64,000 nucleotides of DNA from an uncultured Lachnospiraceae bacterium (lineage in GTDB: Bacteria > Bacillota > Clostridia > Lachnospirales > Lachnospiraceae): contig ONEK01000007.1 of the NCBI GenBank assembly GCA_900316855.1, positions 62,001 to 126,000 of the forward strand. The letters run 5' to 3'. Made by a program: the position numbers and the translations under genes. Positions within the stretch are counted from its first letter, which is position 1. Each line of letters starts with the position of its first letter. The notes beneath the pieces were generated by a model. The model saw only the letters and a list, made by a program, of their open reading frames with translations. It made no database searches and was not told where the DNA came from. Shown here one piece after another: positions 43,521 to 52,081 of this stretch.

Positions 43521-43685
43521 TTTTTCACCCGATTATCACGCGTGCATCGGCACTGCCTTTCATTTTTCACCCGTCCATCACGCGAAATTCGCGAAGGCGA
43601 TTTCGCGTGTATGATCACCGAGGGGGTCGCCATCGGCGTCCACCTCGAAAATGAAAGGCAGTGCATCGGCGCTGCCTTTCATTTT
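43519..43685 (+). repeat. family A composite hairpin element, copy A3, with a partial copy (rsmB-zinc peptidase gap)
   Basis: A partial copy at 43519-43566 carries ATCACGCG and then jumps to the right half of H4 (TGCATCGGCACTGCC). The full copy follows. H2 is at 43576-43613: outer CACGCGAAA/TTTCGCGTG, bulged T at 43588, inner TCGC/GCGA, loop GAAG, then TATGATC (43610-43616). H3 is at 43619-43647: CGAGG/CCTCG, inner GCC-ATC-GGC. H4 is at 43648-43685: AAAATGAAAGGCAG and its exact complement, loop CATCGG. H4 overlaps the stop codon of the zinc peptidase gene (43679-43681). Confidence 0.85.
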
Positions 43686-44383
43686 TTCCTCCTGCCCTGC
43701 GCAAGGAGCAGCAGCCGCAGCAGCTGCAGGATGCTCGACGCGGCGGCCGCGACGTACGTCAGCGCGGCTGCACGCAGGACGGCACGGGACTGCTTCACCT
43801 CATCCGGCTGCAGAATCCCGTATTCCTGCAGCATGACCAGTGCGCGATGACTCGCGTTGAACTCCACCGGAAGCGTCACGATCTGGAACAGCGTTCCGAA
43901 GGAAAACAGGATGACTCCCACCATGGTCAGGGTTTCGGACAGACCCAGGAGGAAGCTGATCAGCACGATCCAGATGCCGGCGTTGCTGCCGAAGTTTGCG
44001 ATCGGAACCAGTGCGGTGCGGACCTGCAGGGGCAGGTATCCCTGCTCATGCTGCATCACGTGGCCGCACTCATGCGCGGCGACACCGACCGCGGCAGCCG
44101 AGGACCTTCCGTATACCGCGTCCGAAAGATTCACAACCTGCTTCGCCGGATTGTAGTGATCCGTCAGGTTTCCGGCGATGTGGCAGACCTCCACGTCTGT
44201 CACCCCGTTGATGTCCAGTATCCTCTTTGCCACCTCGGCGCCGGTCATGCCGGAGAGGCTCCGGATGGAAGAATACCTGCGATAGGTATTGGTGACATGC
44301 GCGCTTGCCGCCATGGACAGAACCGCGCCGACAAGAACCAGAATATAAGTCCAGTCAAATCCGTAATAATAACCGCCGTACAT
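43679..44383 (-). CDS. membrane zinc metallopeptidase (YugP family)
   Basis: A 234-aa membrane protein. An N-terminal TM helix lies at about 8-28 (WTYILVLVGAVLSMAASAHV). The zinc motif HECGH (VGVAAHECGHVMQHEQGY) is at about 102-106. Two to three C-terminal helices follow (IVLISFLLGLSETLTMVGVI; AALTYVAAAASSILQLLRLL). This is the YugP-like family of neutral zinc peptidases found in Firmicutes genomes between fmt and rsmB. The substrate is unknown. The start codon overlaps the fmt stop by one base. Confidence 0.88.
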   Translation of the reverse strand: MYGGYYYGFDWTYILVLVGAVLSMAASAHVTNTYRRYSSIRSLSGMTGAEVAKRILDINGVTDVEVCHIAGNLTDHYNPAKQVVNLSDAVYGRSSAAAVGVAAHECGHVMQHEQGYLPLQVRTALVPIANFGSNAGIWIVLISFLLGLSETLTMVGVILFSFGTLFQIVTLPVEFNASHRALVMLQEYGILQPDEVKQSRAVLRAAALTYVAAAASSILQLLRLLLLAQGRRKK

Positions 44384-45315
44384 CAGTTGAAAAATTCTCC
44401 TTTATTCATTCTGCATCCCAGAAGGAAGCTCGAGACGGGCATCCTCTTCTTGCCCTCGGTCTGTACCTCCTTCAGATCAAGGCAGCCTTCCCCTGTCGCG
44501 ACCCGGATGTAATCCCTGCCGATGTCCATGATTTCGCCCGGATCCCCGATGGAAGCCCCGGGGACAACGTCCGCGTCCCAGATTTTCATGAGCTTTCCGT
44601 CGTAATGGGTGTAGGCGCTCGGCCAGGGATTCAGCCCGCGCACCAGCCGCTCGATATGCACCGCGGGCACGCTCCACGCAATGCTGCCCATCTCGCGGCT
44701 CAGCATTTTCGCATAGCTGGATTTCGCGTTGTCCTGCGGCGTTCTCTTGACCGTGCCGTTTCCGATGGCCTCCAGCGCCTTCAGAAGGAGCGGTCCTCCC
44801 ATGCACGAGAGCTTGTCATACAGGCTTTCCGCGGTTTCCTTCTTCCCGAGCTCCACCGCTTCCTGCAGCAGGATGTCCCCGGTATCGAGACCCGCATCCA
44901 TCTGCATGATGGTAAGTCCGCTCTCCTTCTCCCCGTTCAGGACAGCCCACTGAATCGGCGCCGCGCCGCGGTAGCGGGGCAGGAGCGACCCGTGGATGTT
45001 GATGCAGCCGCAGGGCGTCAGGTCCAGAATCTCCTGCGAAAGGATCTGTCCGTAGGCAGCAACGACGATGATATCGGCGCCCTGCTGCCGCAGTACCCGA
45101 ACCGCCTCCGGGGTTTTGATCCGGGCGGGCTGAAATACGGGGATGCCATAGCTCTCCGCACAGATCTTCACGTCGGATTTGCAGACCCTCCCGCCGCGGC
45201 CCTGGCGCCTGTCCGGCTGGGTCACAACGAGGCAGACCTCGTGTTCATTCGTATTGGCAAGGGTCTCCAGCGCCGGAACGGCGAAATCCGGAGTCCCCAT
45301 GTAGATGATTTTCAA
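44383..45315 (-). CDS. fmt: methionyl-tRNA formyltransferase Fmt
   Basis: A 310-aa enzyme formylating initiator Met-tRNA with 10-formyl-THF. The formyltransferase domain has IYMGTPDFAVPALETL, the signature LTPCGCINIHGSLLPRYRGA (catalytic Asn and His) and MQMDAGLDTGDIL with the catalytic Asp. A C-terminal OB-like domain (RGLNPWPSAYTHYDGKLMKI) binds tRNA. It is next to def, its usual partner for formylmethionine handling. Confidence 0.96.
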   Translation of the reverse strand: MKIIYMGTPDFAVPALETLANTNEHEVCLVVTQPDRRQGRGGRVCKSDVKICAESYGIPVFQPARIKTPEAVRVLRQQGADIIVVAAYGQILSQEILDLTPCGCINIHGSLLPRYRGAAPIQWAVLNGEKESGLTIMQMDAGLDTGDILLQEAVELGKKETAESLYDKLSCMGGPLLLKALEAIGNGTVKRTPQDNAKSSYAKMLSREMGSIAWSVPAVHIERLVRGLNPWPSAYTHYDGKLMKIWDADVVPGASIGDPGEIMDIGRDYIRVATGEGCLDLKEVQTEGKKRMPVSSFLLGCRMNKGEFFN

Positions 45316-45386
45316 TCACATCCCCCTATGCCTGCGGTTTCACAGGCAGCAGACGAAGCGGTGCTGCCCGGGATTCTCTGCGGCCG

Positions 45387-45890
45387 TTAATTTTCCTTAG
45401 CGTCTTCCTCGTCCTTATACAGCTCTTCGTTGTCCACGAGTCCGTCCTCGGCAAGGCCTACATACAGCTTCCCTTCCAGGTGGTCGAACTCATGGCACAT
45501 GGCCCTCGCGAACAGGTCGGTACCCTCGATCTCGAAAGGCTTCATGTCTTCATCATAAGCCTTTGCCCTGACATACTGCGGGCGCTTCACCCAGCCGGAC
45601 TTGCCGGGCACGGAAAGGCAGCCCTCGTACCCCTCCTGCTCGCCGGTGGATTCCTCGATCACCGGATTGATGAATACATGCGGATCGTTCTGCTCCGGCG
45701 AGACATCGATGACGACGATCCTCTTCAGAATCCCGACCTGCGGAGCCGCAAGTCCCACGCCGTTTGCGTCGTACATGGTTTCCAGCATGTCGCGGATCAG
45801 CTCCTTTGTACGGAGCGTCACCTCCTTCACCTCTTTTGCCTTTTTCTCAAGGATCGGGTCCCCGATCACACGTATCGTACGAAGTGCCAT
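45387..45890 (-). CDS. def: peptide deformylase Def
   Basis: A 167-aa metalloenzyme removing formyl from nascent chains. All three motifs are present: GVGLAAPQVG (motif 1), EGCLSVPG with the metal-binding Cys (motif 2) and HEFDHLEG with HExxH (motif 3). Length is normal for a type 1 enzyme. It lies between priA and fmt. The 77-bp gap to priA holds two short hairpins (45902-45923 GATGCCCG/CGGGCATC; about 45943-45958 GCCTGC/GCAGGC). Confidence 0.96.
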   Translation of the reverse strand: MALRTIRVIGDPILEKKAKEVKEVTLRTKELIRDMLETMYDANGVGLAAPQVGILKRIVVIDVSPEQNDPHVFINPVIEESTGEQEGYEGCLSVPGKSGWVKRPQYVRAKAYDEDMKPFEIEGTDLFARAMCHEFDHLEGKLYVGLAEDGLVDNEELYKDEEDAKEN

Positions 45891-45967
45891 TATTCCTCCC
45901 GGATGCCCGGCCGGGCGGGCATCTTTGTGTTGTTATGCATGCCTGCCGGCGCAGGCCTTTTTCCTGT

Positions 45968-48373
45968 TCAGAACGGATTCACGGGATCAAAATCGAAATC
46001 CACATAGACATCCGAAACGCTGCCCGCTTCTCCCCCCGGCTGTGCCTTCTGCCAGTCAAGAAGCGCTTCACAGCGGTCTTTGCAATCAACCAATATATCA
46101 TATTTCGCACATTTAATATAGATGACATACCGGTAGGTATCGCGGAGCTTCCCGATGGACGCGGCAGCGGGTCCGATGAGAATGACGCCGTGCGCCGACG
46201 CGATTTTTCCGCCTCCGGAGGAGGCAGCGCCAGCCGGCTGCCCTGCGGTCTCACCGGTAATTTTCCCCAGAAGTCCCCTGAGGATCCCCGCCTCCGCCTG
46301 CGCGTGGTCGTCGCTCCGGGACGTGATCTGCACGGCCAGCATATGGCAGACAGGCGGATACTGCAGCAGGCTCCTGTACTGGATCTCCTCCCGGTAAAAG
46401 CCCTCATAGTCCTGGTGCGAGGCGTGTTCGACCGCATAATGCTCCGGCTCGTACGTCTGGATGACGACACTCCCCTTCCGGTCTCCCCTGCCTGCCCGGC
46501 CAGCCGCCTGCGTCAGGAGCTGGAACGTCCGTTCCGCCGCGCGGTAGTCATTGGAATACAGGGACAGATCCGCGAGAAGGATGCCGACGAGCGTAACATT
46601 CGGAAAATCATGGCCCTTGACGATCATCTGCGTGCCGATGAGGATGTCCGCTTCCTCATTGGCAAAGGCGGACAGGATCTTTTCATATCCGCCCTTTTTC
46701 GCTGTGGTATCCGCGTCCATGCGAAGGACACGCGCCTTCGGAAACATCTTCCGGATGCCGTTCTCAATGGCCTCCGTCCCCGCGCGGAAGCCGGATATAT
46801 ACGGCGAGCCGCATTCCGGGCACCTCTCCGGCATCGGCTCCTCGTAGCCGCAGTAATGGCACATCAGCCTGCCGCCGCGGTGCAGTGAGAGCGCGACGTC
46901 GCAGTGGGGACATTTCATGACGTGGCCGCAGCTCCTGCACGATACGAAGCCGGATGTCCCTCTGCGGTTCAGGAACAGCATGGACTGCTCGCCCTTTTCA
47001 AGGCGGTCCGTCAGAAGCTCCCTAAGCCTCCCTGAAAGGATTGACCGGTTTCCTGCCCTCAGCTCCTGTCGAAGGTCAGCAATCTCCACCTCCGGCAGCG
47101 TTCCGCCTGTGAGGCGGCGTTTCAGCGTGTAGAGCCGGTAATGGCCAAGCTGTGCCTGATAATAGGACTCAAGCGAAGGCGTGGCACTTCCCAGCACGAC
47201 CACGGCGTCCTGCATCCGTGCGATCTGCACGGCTGCTTCCCTTGCGTGATATTTGGGCATCTGTTCATTCTTGTAGCTGTTCTCGTGCTCCTCGTCGATG
47301 ACGATGACACCGATGTGCGGAAAGGGCGTAAAGAGGGCGCTCCTGGGCCCGATGATGACGTCGATGTCGCCGCGCCTGGCACGCTCGGACTGGTCCGCCT
47401 TCTCGGATTCCGACAGCGTCGAGTTCATGACGGACACCCGGTCCCCGAAATGCCGGTAGAACCGGAGCAGCGTCTGATACGTCAGGGAAATTTCCGGGAT
47501 GAGCATGATGGCCTGGCGGCCTCTTGCGACGATCTGTTCGATGATGGAGATATAGACCTCGGTCTTGCCGGAGCCGGTGATGCCGTGCAGGAGCGACACC
47601 CTCCCGGGATCGCATTCCGGTTCCGCAGGCGGCTGCCCGGCGGTTTTTCCGTAAGGATCCCTGGAAACCTCAGAAGGGCCTGTCTTTCCCCGCTGCAGGC
47701 GGTCGAAATCCGCGAGAACGCCCCGCACGATGCCTTGCTGCTCCGGGCTTAGCGCAAGGCGGTCCACGCCTTCGTCCGGGACACAGACGGGATTGCGAAG
47801 GAGCGTCCGGCTGCTGATATCGAGGATTCCCTGATCCTTCAGTGCGCGAAGCGTCGCGGCATTCACATGGAGCTTCTCCGTAATCAGGGAATAAGGCTGG
47901 GACGGCGTCTGAAGGAGTGAGGCAATGAGCCTCTCCCTCGCGACCTGATGCTTATTATGATAGAAGGCAAGCTTTTGCCGCGCCTCGTCCGGGGAAAGCT
48001 TCAGGGCGACCTCCCGCACTTTTGCGGGTCTTGCATTCTTCCTCGCAGGGAGAACAGTTTTCAGCGCGGTGATCAGGGTGGAGCCATAGCGCTCCTTCAT
48101 CCAGGCAGCGAGGGCGATCGCGTTCTGTCCGGTGCGGTCCGTGCCCTGCTCCAGCGCCTCCTGAACGTCCTTGACCTTCTCCGGCGGAACGCTGCAGGTG
48201 TCCGTAAATCCGATGACATAGCCCGTCCTAAGCCGGCCGCCCGCCCCGAAGGGAATTAAGACCCTGCTGCCGGTGCGCAGAACGCCTGTAAGGCTCTCCG
48301 GCACGCGGTAGGTAAACGGCCGGTCCAGCTTCTCGTGCGAGATGTCTATGATGATCTGTGCGTATTGTGCCAT
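45968..48373 (-). CDS. priA: primosomal replication restart helicase PriA
   Basis: An 801-aa DNA helicase. An N-terminal 3'-end-binding domain (AQIIIDISHEKLDRPFTYRV) and winged helix lead to the helicase core with Walker A GITGSGKTEVY (about 285) and Walker B IVIDEEHE. A zinc-binding module of eight Cys follows (CRSCGHVMKCPHC; CHYCGYEEPMPERCPECG). Helicase motifs V-VI include LIGTQMIVKGHDFPNVTLV and TQAAGRAGRGDR. It reloads the replisome at stalled forks. It overlaps murE by 28 bp. Confidence 0.96.
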   Translation of the reverse strand: MAQYAQIIIDISHEKLDRPFTYRVPESLTGVLRTGSRVLIPFGAGGRLRTGYVIGFTDTCSVPPEKVKDVQEALEQGTDRTGQNAIALAAWMKERYGSTLITALKTVLPARKNARPAKVREVALKLSPDEARQKLAFYHNKHQVARERLIASLLQTPSQPYSLITEKLHVNAATLRALKDQGILDISSRTLLRNPVCVPDEGVDRLALSPEQQGIVRGVLADFDRLQRGKTGPSEVSRDPYGKTAGQPPAEPECDPGRVSLLHGITGSGKTEVYISIIEQIVARGRQAIMLIPEISLTYQTLLRFYRHFGDRVSVMNSTLSESEKADQSERARRGDIDVIIGPRSALFTPFPHIGVIVIDEEHENSYKNEQMPKYHAREAAVQIARMQDAVVVLGSATPSLESYYQAQLGHYRLYTLKRRLTGGTLPEVEIADLRQELRAGNRSILSGRLRELLTDRLEKGEQSMLFLNRRGTSGFVSCRSCGHVMKCPHCDVALSLHRGGRLMCHYCGYEEPMPERCPECGSPYISGFRAGTEAIENGIRKMFPKARVLRMDADTTAKKGGYEKILSAFANEEADILIGTQMIVKGHDFPNVTLVGILLADLSLYSNDYRAAERTFQLLTQAAGRAGRGDRKGSVVIQTYEPEHYAVEHASHQDYEGFYREEIQYRSLLQYPPVCHMLAVQITSRSDDHAQAEAGILRGLLGKITGETAGQPAGAASSGGGKIASAHGVILIGPAAASIGKLRDTYRYVIYIKCAKYDILVDCKDRCEALLDWQKAQPGGEAGSVSDVYVDFDFDPVNPF

Positions 48374-49884
48374 CTGGTTTCCCGGTCCTCCCGCAGGATG
48401 TCCGCGATCAGGACCCGCTCATCCATGGGATATTTCACGCCCCTGATCTCCTGGTAATCCTCATGACCTTTGCCCGCCAGTACGATGATGTCGCCGGGCT
48501 CACCGTGGTGAATGGCGTAGCGGATCGCTTCCTTCCGGTCCGGAATGGTGATATAGGCCCCGTCCGTCTTCTTCATGCCGGTCTCGATATCGGCAATGAT
48601 GTCCATTGGTTCCTCGAATCTCGGATTGTCCGAGGTAATGATCGTGAAATCCGAGAGCTTGCCGGAAACCTCTCCCATCTCGTAGCGGCGGAGCCTGCTG
48701 CGGTTGCCCCCGCAGCCGAACAGCGTCACAAGCCGGTGCGGCTGATATTCCCGGAGCGTTGTCAGAAGACTCTCCAGGGCGACGGCGTTGTGCGCGTAGT
48801 CGATCATGAGTGTGAAGTCATCCGAAACCTTCACCATCTCGATCCTTCCCTTCACACGGGCGCCAAGGAGCGCGCTTTCAATTTCCTCCGGCGTGACATC
48901 GAAGTGATGGCAGATCGCGATCGCGCACAGCGCGTTGTAGACGGAGAAGTTGCCCGGGGTCGGCACCTCTGCCGTCAGGTTCACCATTCCCCTCGCGTCA
49001 AACCGGATGCCGAGCTCGCCCGGCTTCTTGATGAGCTCCTCATGCTCCGCGTAGAGGTCGTCCGCCGCCTTCAGGCCGAACGTCTCCACCTCGCAGGTAT
49101 GACCCTTAAGCACGTCGCCGGTATGGGGATCGTCGCCGTTTACAATGCCGATCCTGCACTGGCGGAACAGCCTTCCCTTGCACTGCATGTAATCCTCGAA
49201 CGACGCGTGCTCGTTCGGACCGATATGGTCCGGGGAAATGTTCGTGAAAACGCCGATGTCGTACAGGATGGCACCGGTCCGCTCCAGCATGAGCGCCTGG
49301 GACGAGACCTCCATGACCACGGCCTGTACGCCGGCATCCGCCATGTCCTTCAGCGTTTTCTGCAGGACAATGGATTCCGGTGTTGTGTTGTTGGACGGGA
49401 TATGTACGTCATGGTACGTCGATTCGATGGTGCCGATGAGGCCGACATCCACTCCCGCGTGCTCCAGAATCGACTTGACGAGGTACGTGGTCGTCGTCTT
49501 CCCCTTCGTTCCCGTGATGCCGATCATCTTCATCCTGCGTGCCGGCTGCCCGTAGAACGCGGCCGAGATACAGGCCATGGCGTGGCGCGTATTGTCAACG
49601 CGCACGATGACAGGCGCTGCCTCTCCCCCAAGGTCAACCGGCTTCGATACAACGAGGACGGACGCGCCCTTTTCCGCGACGTCCGCCGCGTAGGAGTGTC
49701 CGTCGGAATTCGCCCCGATAATGCAGAAAAACAGTCCGCCCTCCCGCACCTTCCTCGAATCATTCGTGATGGCGGTCACGTCGGTCTTCAGCTGTTCCTG
49801 CCGTCTCGAAGGCTCCGGCACGGCCTGTCCCTGCGCGTCCAGAAGGTCATAGTCCAGTCCCTCCAGCAGCTCCTGTAATTTCAT
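48346..49884 (-). CDS. murE: UDP-MurNAc-tripeptide synthetase MurE
   Basis: A 512-aa Mur ligase. It has ATP-binding GITGTKGKTTTTY (about 120), substrate motif SNNTTPES and the third-domain specificity loop DNPRFEEP. DNPR is the pattern of enzymes that add meso-diaminopimelate, so the wall stem peptide is probably DAP-type. It adds the third residue to UDP-MurNAc-L-Ala-D-Glu. In many genomes murE is inside the division cluster; here it is about 15 kb away, heading the priA-def-fmt run. Confidence 0.95.
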   Translation of the reverse strand: MKLQELLEGLDYDLLDAQGQAVPEPSRRQEQLKTDVTAITNDSRKVREGGLFFCIIGANSDGHSYAADVAEKGASVLVVSKPVDLGGEAAPVIVRVDNTRHAMACISAAFYGQPARRMKMIGITGTKGKTTTTYLVKSILEHAGVDVGLIGTIESTYHDVHIPSNNTTPESIVLQKTLKDMADAGVQAVVMEVSSQALMLERTGAILYDIGVFTNISPDHIGPNEHASFEDYMQCKGRLFRQCRIGIVNGDDPHTGDVLKGHTCEVETFGLKAADDLYAEHEELIKKPGELGIRFDARGMVNLTAEVPTPGNFSVYNALCAIAICHHFDVTPEEIESALLGARVKGRIEMVKVSDDFTLMIDYAHNAVALESLLTTLREYQPHRLVTLFGCGGNRSRLRRYEMGEVSGKLSDFTIITSDNPRFEEPMDIIADIETGMKKTDGAYITIPDRKEAIRYAIHHGEPGDIIVLAGKGHEDYQEIRGVKYPMDERVLIADILREDRETRWHNTHRSS

Positions 49885-50056
49885 GGTTGCTCCTTACTTT
49901 TATAAAAACATAACAATTTTTATAGATTCGTTAGATTGCGTCCATAATTTGAACACATTTCCATTTTAATATAGGAATCAAGATAGTTCATTACCTATCT
50001 GTCCGCCGCGACTCCAATCCGGCGGCACAGACTACTATCTCCCCCCTCATAAGAAG

Positions 50057-50092
50057 AACAGCCCCGGAAGCCGCAAGGTTTCCGGGGCTGTT
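50057..50092 (-). terminator. terminator of recJ
   Basis: A 13-bp perfect stem (AACAGCCCCGGAA with its complement) and 10-nt loop, followed on the minus strand by TTCTTCTT, 23 bp after the recJ stop. The AT-rich 150 bp beyond it, up to the murE start, contain T-rich promoter-like sequence but no convincing pair of hexamers. Confidence 0.8.
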
Positions 50093-50114
50093 CGTTTCAT
50101 TCCGCCCTGTTTCC

Positions 50115-51887
50115 TCACAGGATGCGGTAGTCCCGGATCGTGAACTGCAGGGAAATACTGCCGCGGTATTCGTTGATCCCCGGCTCGTACACGACGTGGG
50201 CGTGCACGGGGTGTGACAGAAGGTCCGCGGCATCCTCCTCTTTCCGGAACAGGACGAGGTCAAACGAGCGGCCCGTCTCATCCGTGCCCCGGAATTTAAG
50301 AACGTTTCTGTCCGACCCGTAAATTCCCGTATTCGTCAGCAAAAGGTTTCTTGTGACGAAGAGCGGTCCCGGATTTCCGTTGCCGCACGGCTCAAGGAGC
50401 GAAAGGCTCTGCACGAAATCCACGTCCATGAGCCGCATCGGCAGCTCCATATCGATATGCAGGACGTCCTGCATTTCCTCAATGTCCAGGGGACAGTTGG
50501 CGTTCAGCTGTCTTCGGAAACCGTCGACGTTTTTCTCCTCCATGGAGAGGCCCGCCGCCATCTTATGCCCGCCGAATTTCAGGAACAGGGTGCTGACGCG
50601 GTTCATCTCCCCGTACATGTCATACCCCTCGACCGACCTGCCGGAGCCCTTGACGATGCCTTCCCCGGTCCTCGTCAGGACAAACGTTGGCCTTGTATAT
50701 TTCTCCCGGATTCTCCCCGCAACGATCCCCGCAATGGATTCATGGCAGTCGTTCAGCTGTATGACCAGCACCTTCGTATGCGCAAGGTCGAGTCCTGAGA
50801 CATAGCGTTCCGCTTCCTCCACGCCCTTTTGCGTCATGGTCTTGCGGCTCTCATTGAGCTCTTTGCAGAGCGCCGCCTCCGAAGCTGCCCTGGCTTCGTC
50901 CGTCTCGCGGAACAGGTCGAGTGCCCTCTGCGCCGAATCGATCCGCCCGCTCGCGTTGAGACAGGGTCCGATGATGAAGCCCGCGTGGTAGCAGGTGATT
51001 CTCTTTCCGCCGAGGCCGTTGGCAAGGAGCAGCGCCCGCAGTCCGGTATTGCGCGTTCGTTCCACCTCCCGGAGGCCATAGCGCACCACAATCCGGTTCT
51101 CATCCGCAAGGGGCATGACGTCACAGACCGTTGCGATGGCGGCAAAGCCAAGAAGCTCCCGAAGGAGCTTCTGCCGGTCCGTTTCCGTCTCCCCGGGCTC
51201 ACCGGAGATGTCCGGATAGTCCAGCATGACCTGTGCGAGCTTGTACGCAACCTCCGCCCCGCAGATTTCCGTGAAGGGATACCAGGTTTTTCCGGTCCTT
51301 TCGTTCACCAGCTTCGGCTCCACGATGGCGAGCGCCGGCGGCAGGAGGTAGCGTCTCGTTCCGTCCGGATTGTCCTCATAGGGAATCTCATGATGGTCCG
51401 TCAAAATGACGCTCATGCCAAGGGAATCCGCAAGCGCAAGGGGCTGCCTGGCCGCAATGCCGTTGTCACATGTCAGGATCGTGTCCACATGGTCCGCTGC
51501 GGCCTCCCTGACGAGCCGTTCGTTGATGCCGTAGCCGTCGCGAACCCGGTCCGGCAGCCGCACGTCCGCATTCCCTTTAAGGAATGTCAGCATCCTCCAC
51601 AGGATCGTGGACGAGCAGATGCCGTCCGCGTCATAGTCGCCGATAATGCGGATTTTCGCACCGGTGCGGATTTTCTCATTGAGGAGCACTGCGGCCGCAT
51701 CCATATCGTGCAGCAGCATCGGATCGTGAAGGTCCCTTAGTGTGCCGTAAAGGTACTTCCCTGTTGCTGCGGAGCCTTCCACATCCCGGTTCCGGATCAG
51801 CCTCGCGAGAACCGGCGTGATGCCGCAGTCCCGCGCGATCTGATTGAAATCCGCCTTCTTCGCGGCGACAAGCCATTTTTTTGCCAT
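50115..51887 (-). CDS. recJ: single-stranded-DNA exonuclease RecJ
   Basis: About 590 aa from the ATG at 51887 (MAKKWLVAAKKADFNQIARD); the longer frame to 52058 lies across a terminator palindrome. DHH phosphoesterase motifs: IIGDYDADGICSS, LTCDNGIA, ILTDHHEIP and, in the DHHA1 part, GGHKMAAGLSME. It degrades ssDNA 5' to 3' in recombination and mismatch repair. It is a single gene between the secDF and recJ terminators. Confidence 0.94.
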   Translation of the reverse strand: MAKKWLVAAKKADFNQIARDCGITPVLARLIRNRDVEGSAATGKYLYGTLRDLHDPMLLHDMDAAAVLLNEKIRTGAKIRIIGDYDADGICSSTILWRMLTFLKGNADVRLPDRVRDGYGINERLVREAAADHVDTILTCDNGIAARQPLALADSLGMSVILTDHHEIPYEDNPDGTRRYLLPPALAIVEPKLVNERTGKTWYPFTEICGAEVAYKLAQVMLDYPDISGEPGETETDRQKLLRELLGFAAIATVCDVMPLADENRIVVRYGLREVERTRNTGLRALLLANGLGGKRITCYHAGFIIGPCLNASGRIDSAQRALDLFRETDEARAASEAALCKELNESRKTMTQKGVEEAERYVSGLDLAHTKVLVIQLNDCHESIAGIVAGRIREKYTRPTFVLTRTGEGIVKGSGRSVEGYDMYGEMNRVSTLFLKFGGHKMAAGLSMEEKNVDGFRRQLNANCPLDIEEMQDVLHIDMELPMRLMDVDFVQSLSLLEPCGNGNPGPLFVTRNLLLTNTGIYGSDRNVLKFRGTDETGRSFDLVLFRKEEDAADLLSHPVHAHVVYEPGINEYRGSISLQFTIRDYRIL

Positions 51888-52037
51888 GGGTATTCTTACG
51901 CTTCCTTTCCGGACAGCAGCCTTGCGTGCCTCTGATGTCCGCTCGTGCAGGCACAGCATCCATGGAGGCCCTGTTAATCGGGCAGGGCATATTGCATTCC
52001 CCCGTTCGATTTTCGAACCCGCGAACAGCCGAAAACA

Positions 52038-52063
52038 AAGGGATGCACCGCGGTGCATCCCTT
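52038..52063 (-). terminator. terminator of secDF (26-bp palindrome)
   Basis: A perfect 26-bp palindrome centred on CACCGCGGTG, followed on the minus strand by TTTGTTTT. It lies 19 bp after the secDF stop. The T/A runs on both sides could allow it to act in either direction. Confidence 0.75.
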
Positions 52064-52081
52064 CTTTCCATTTGAAACAGA

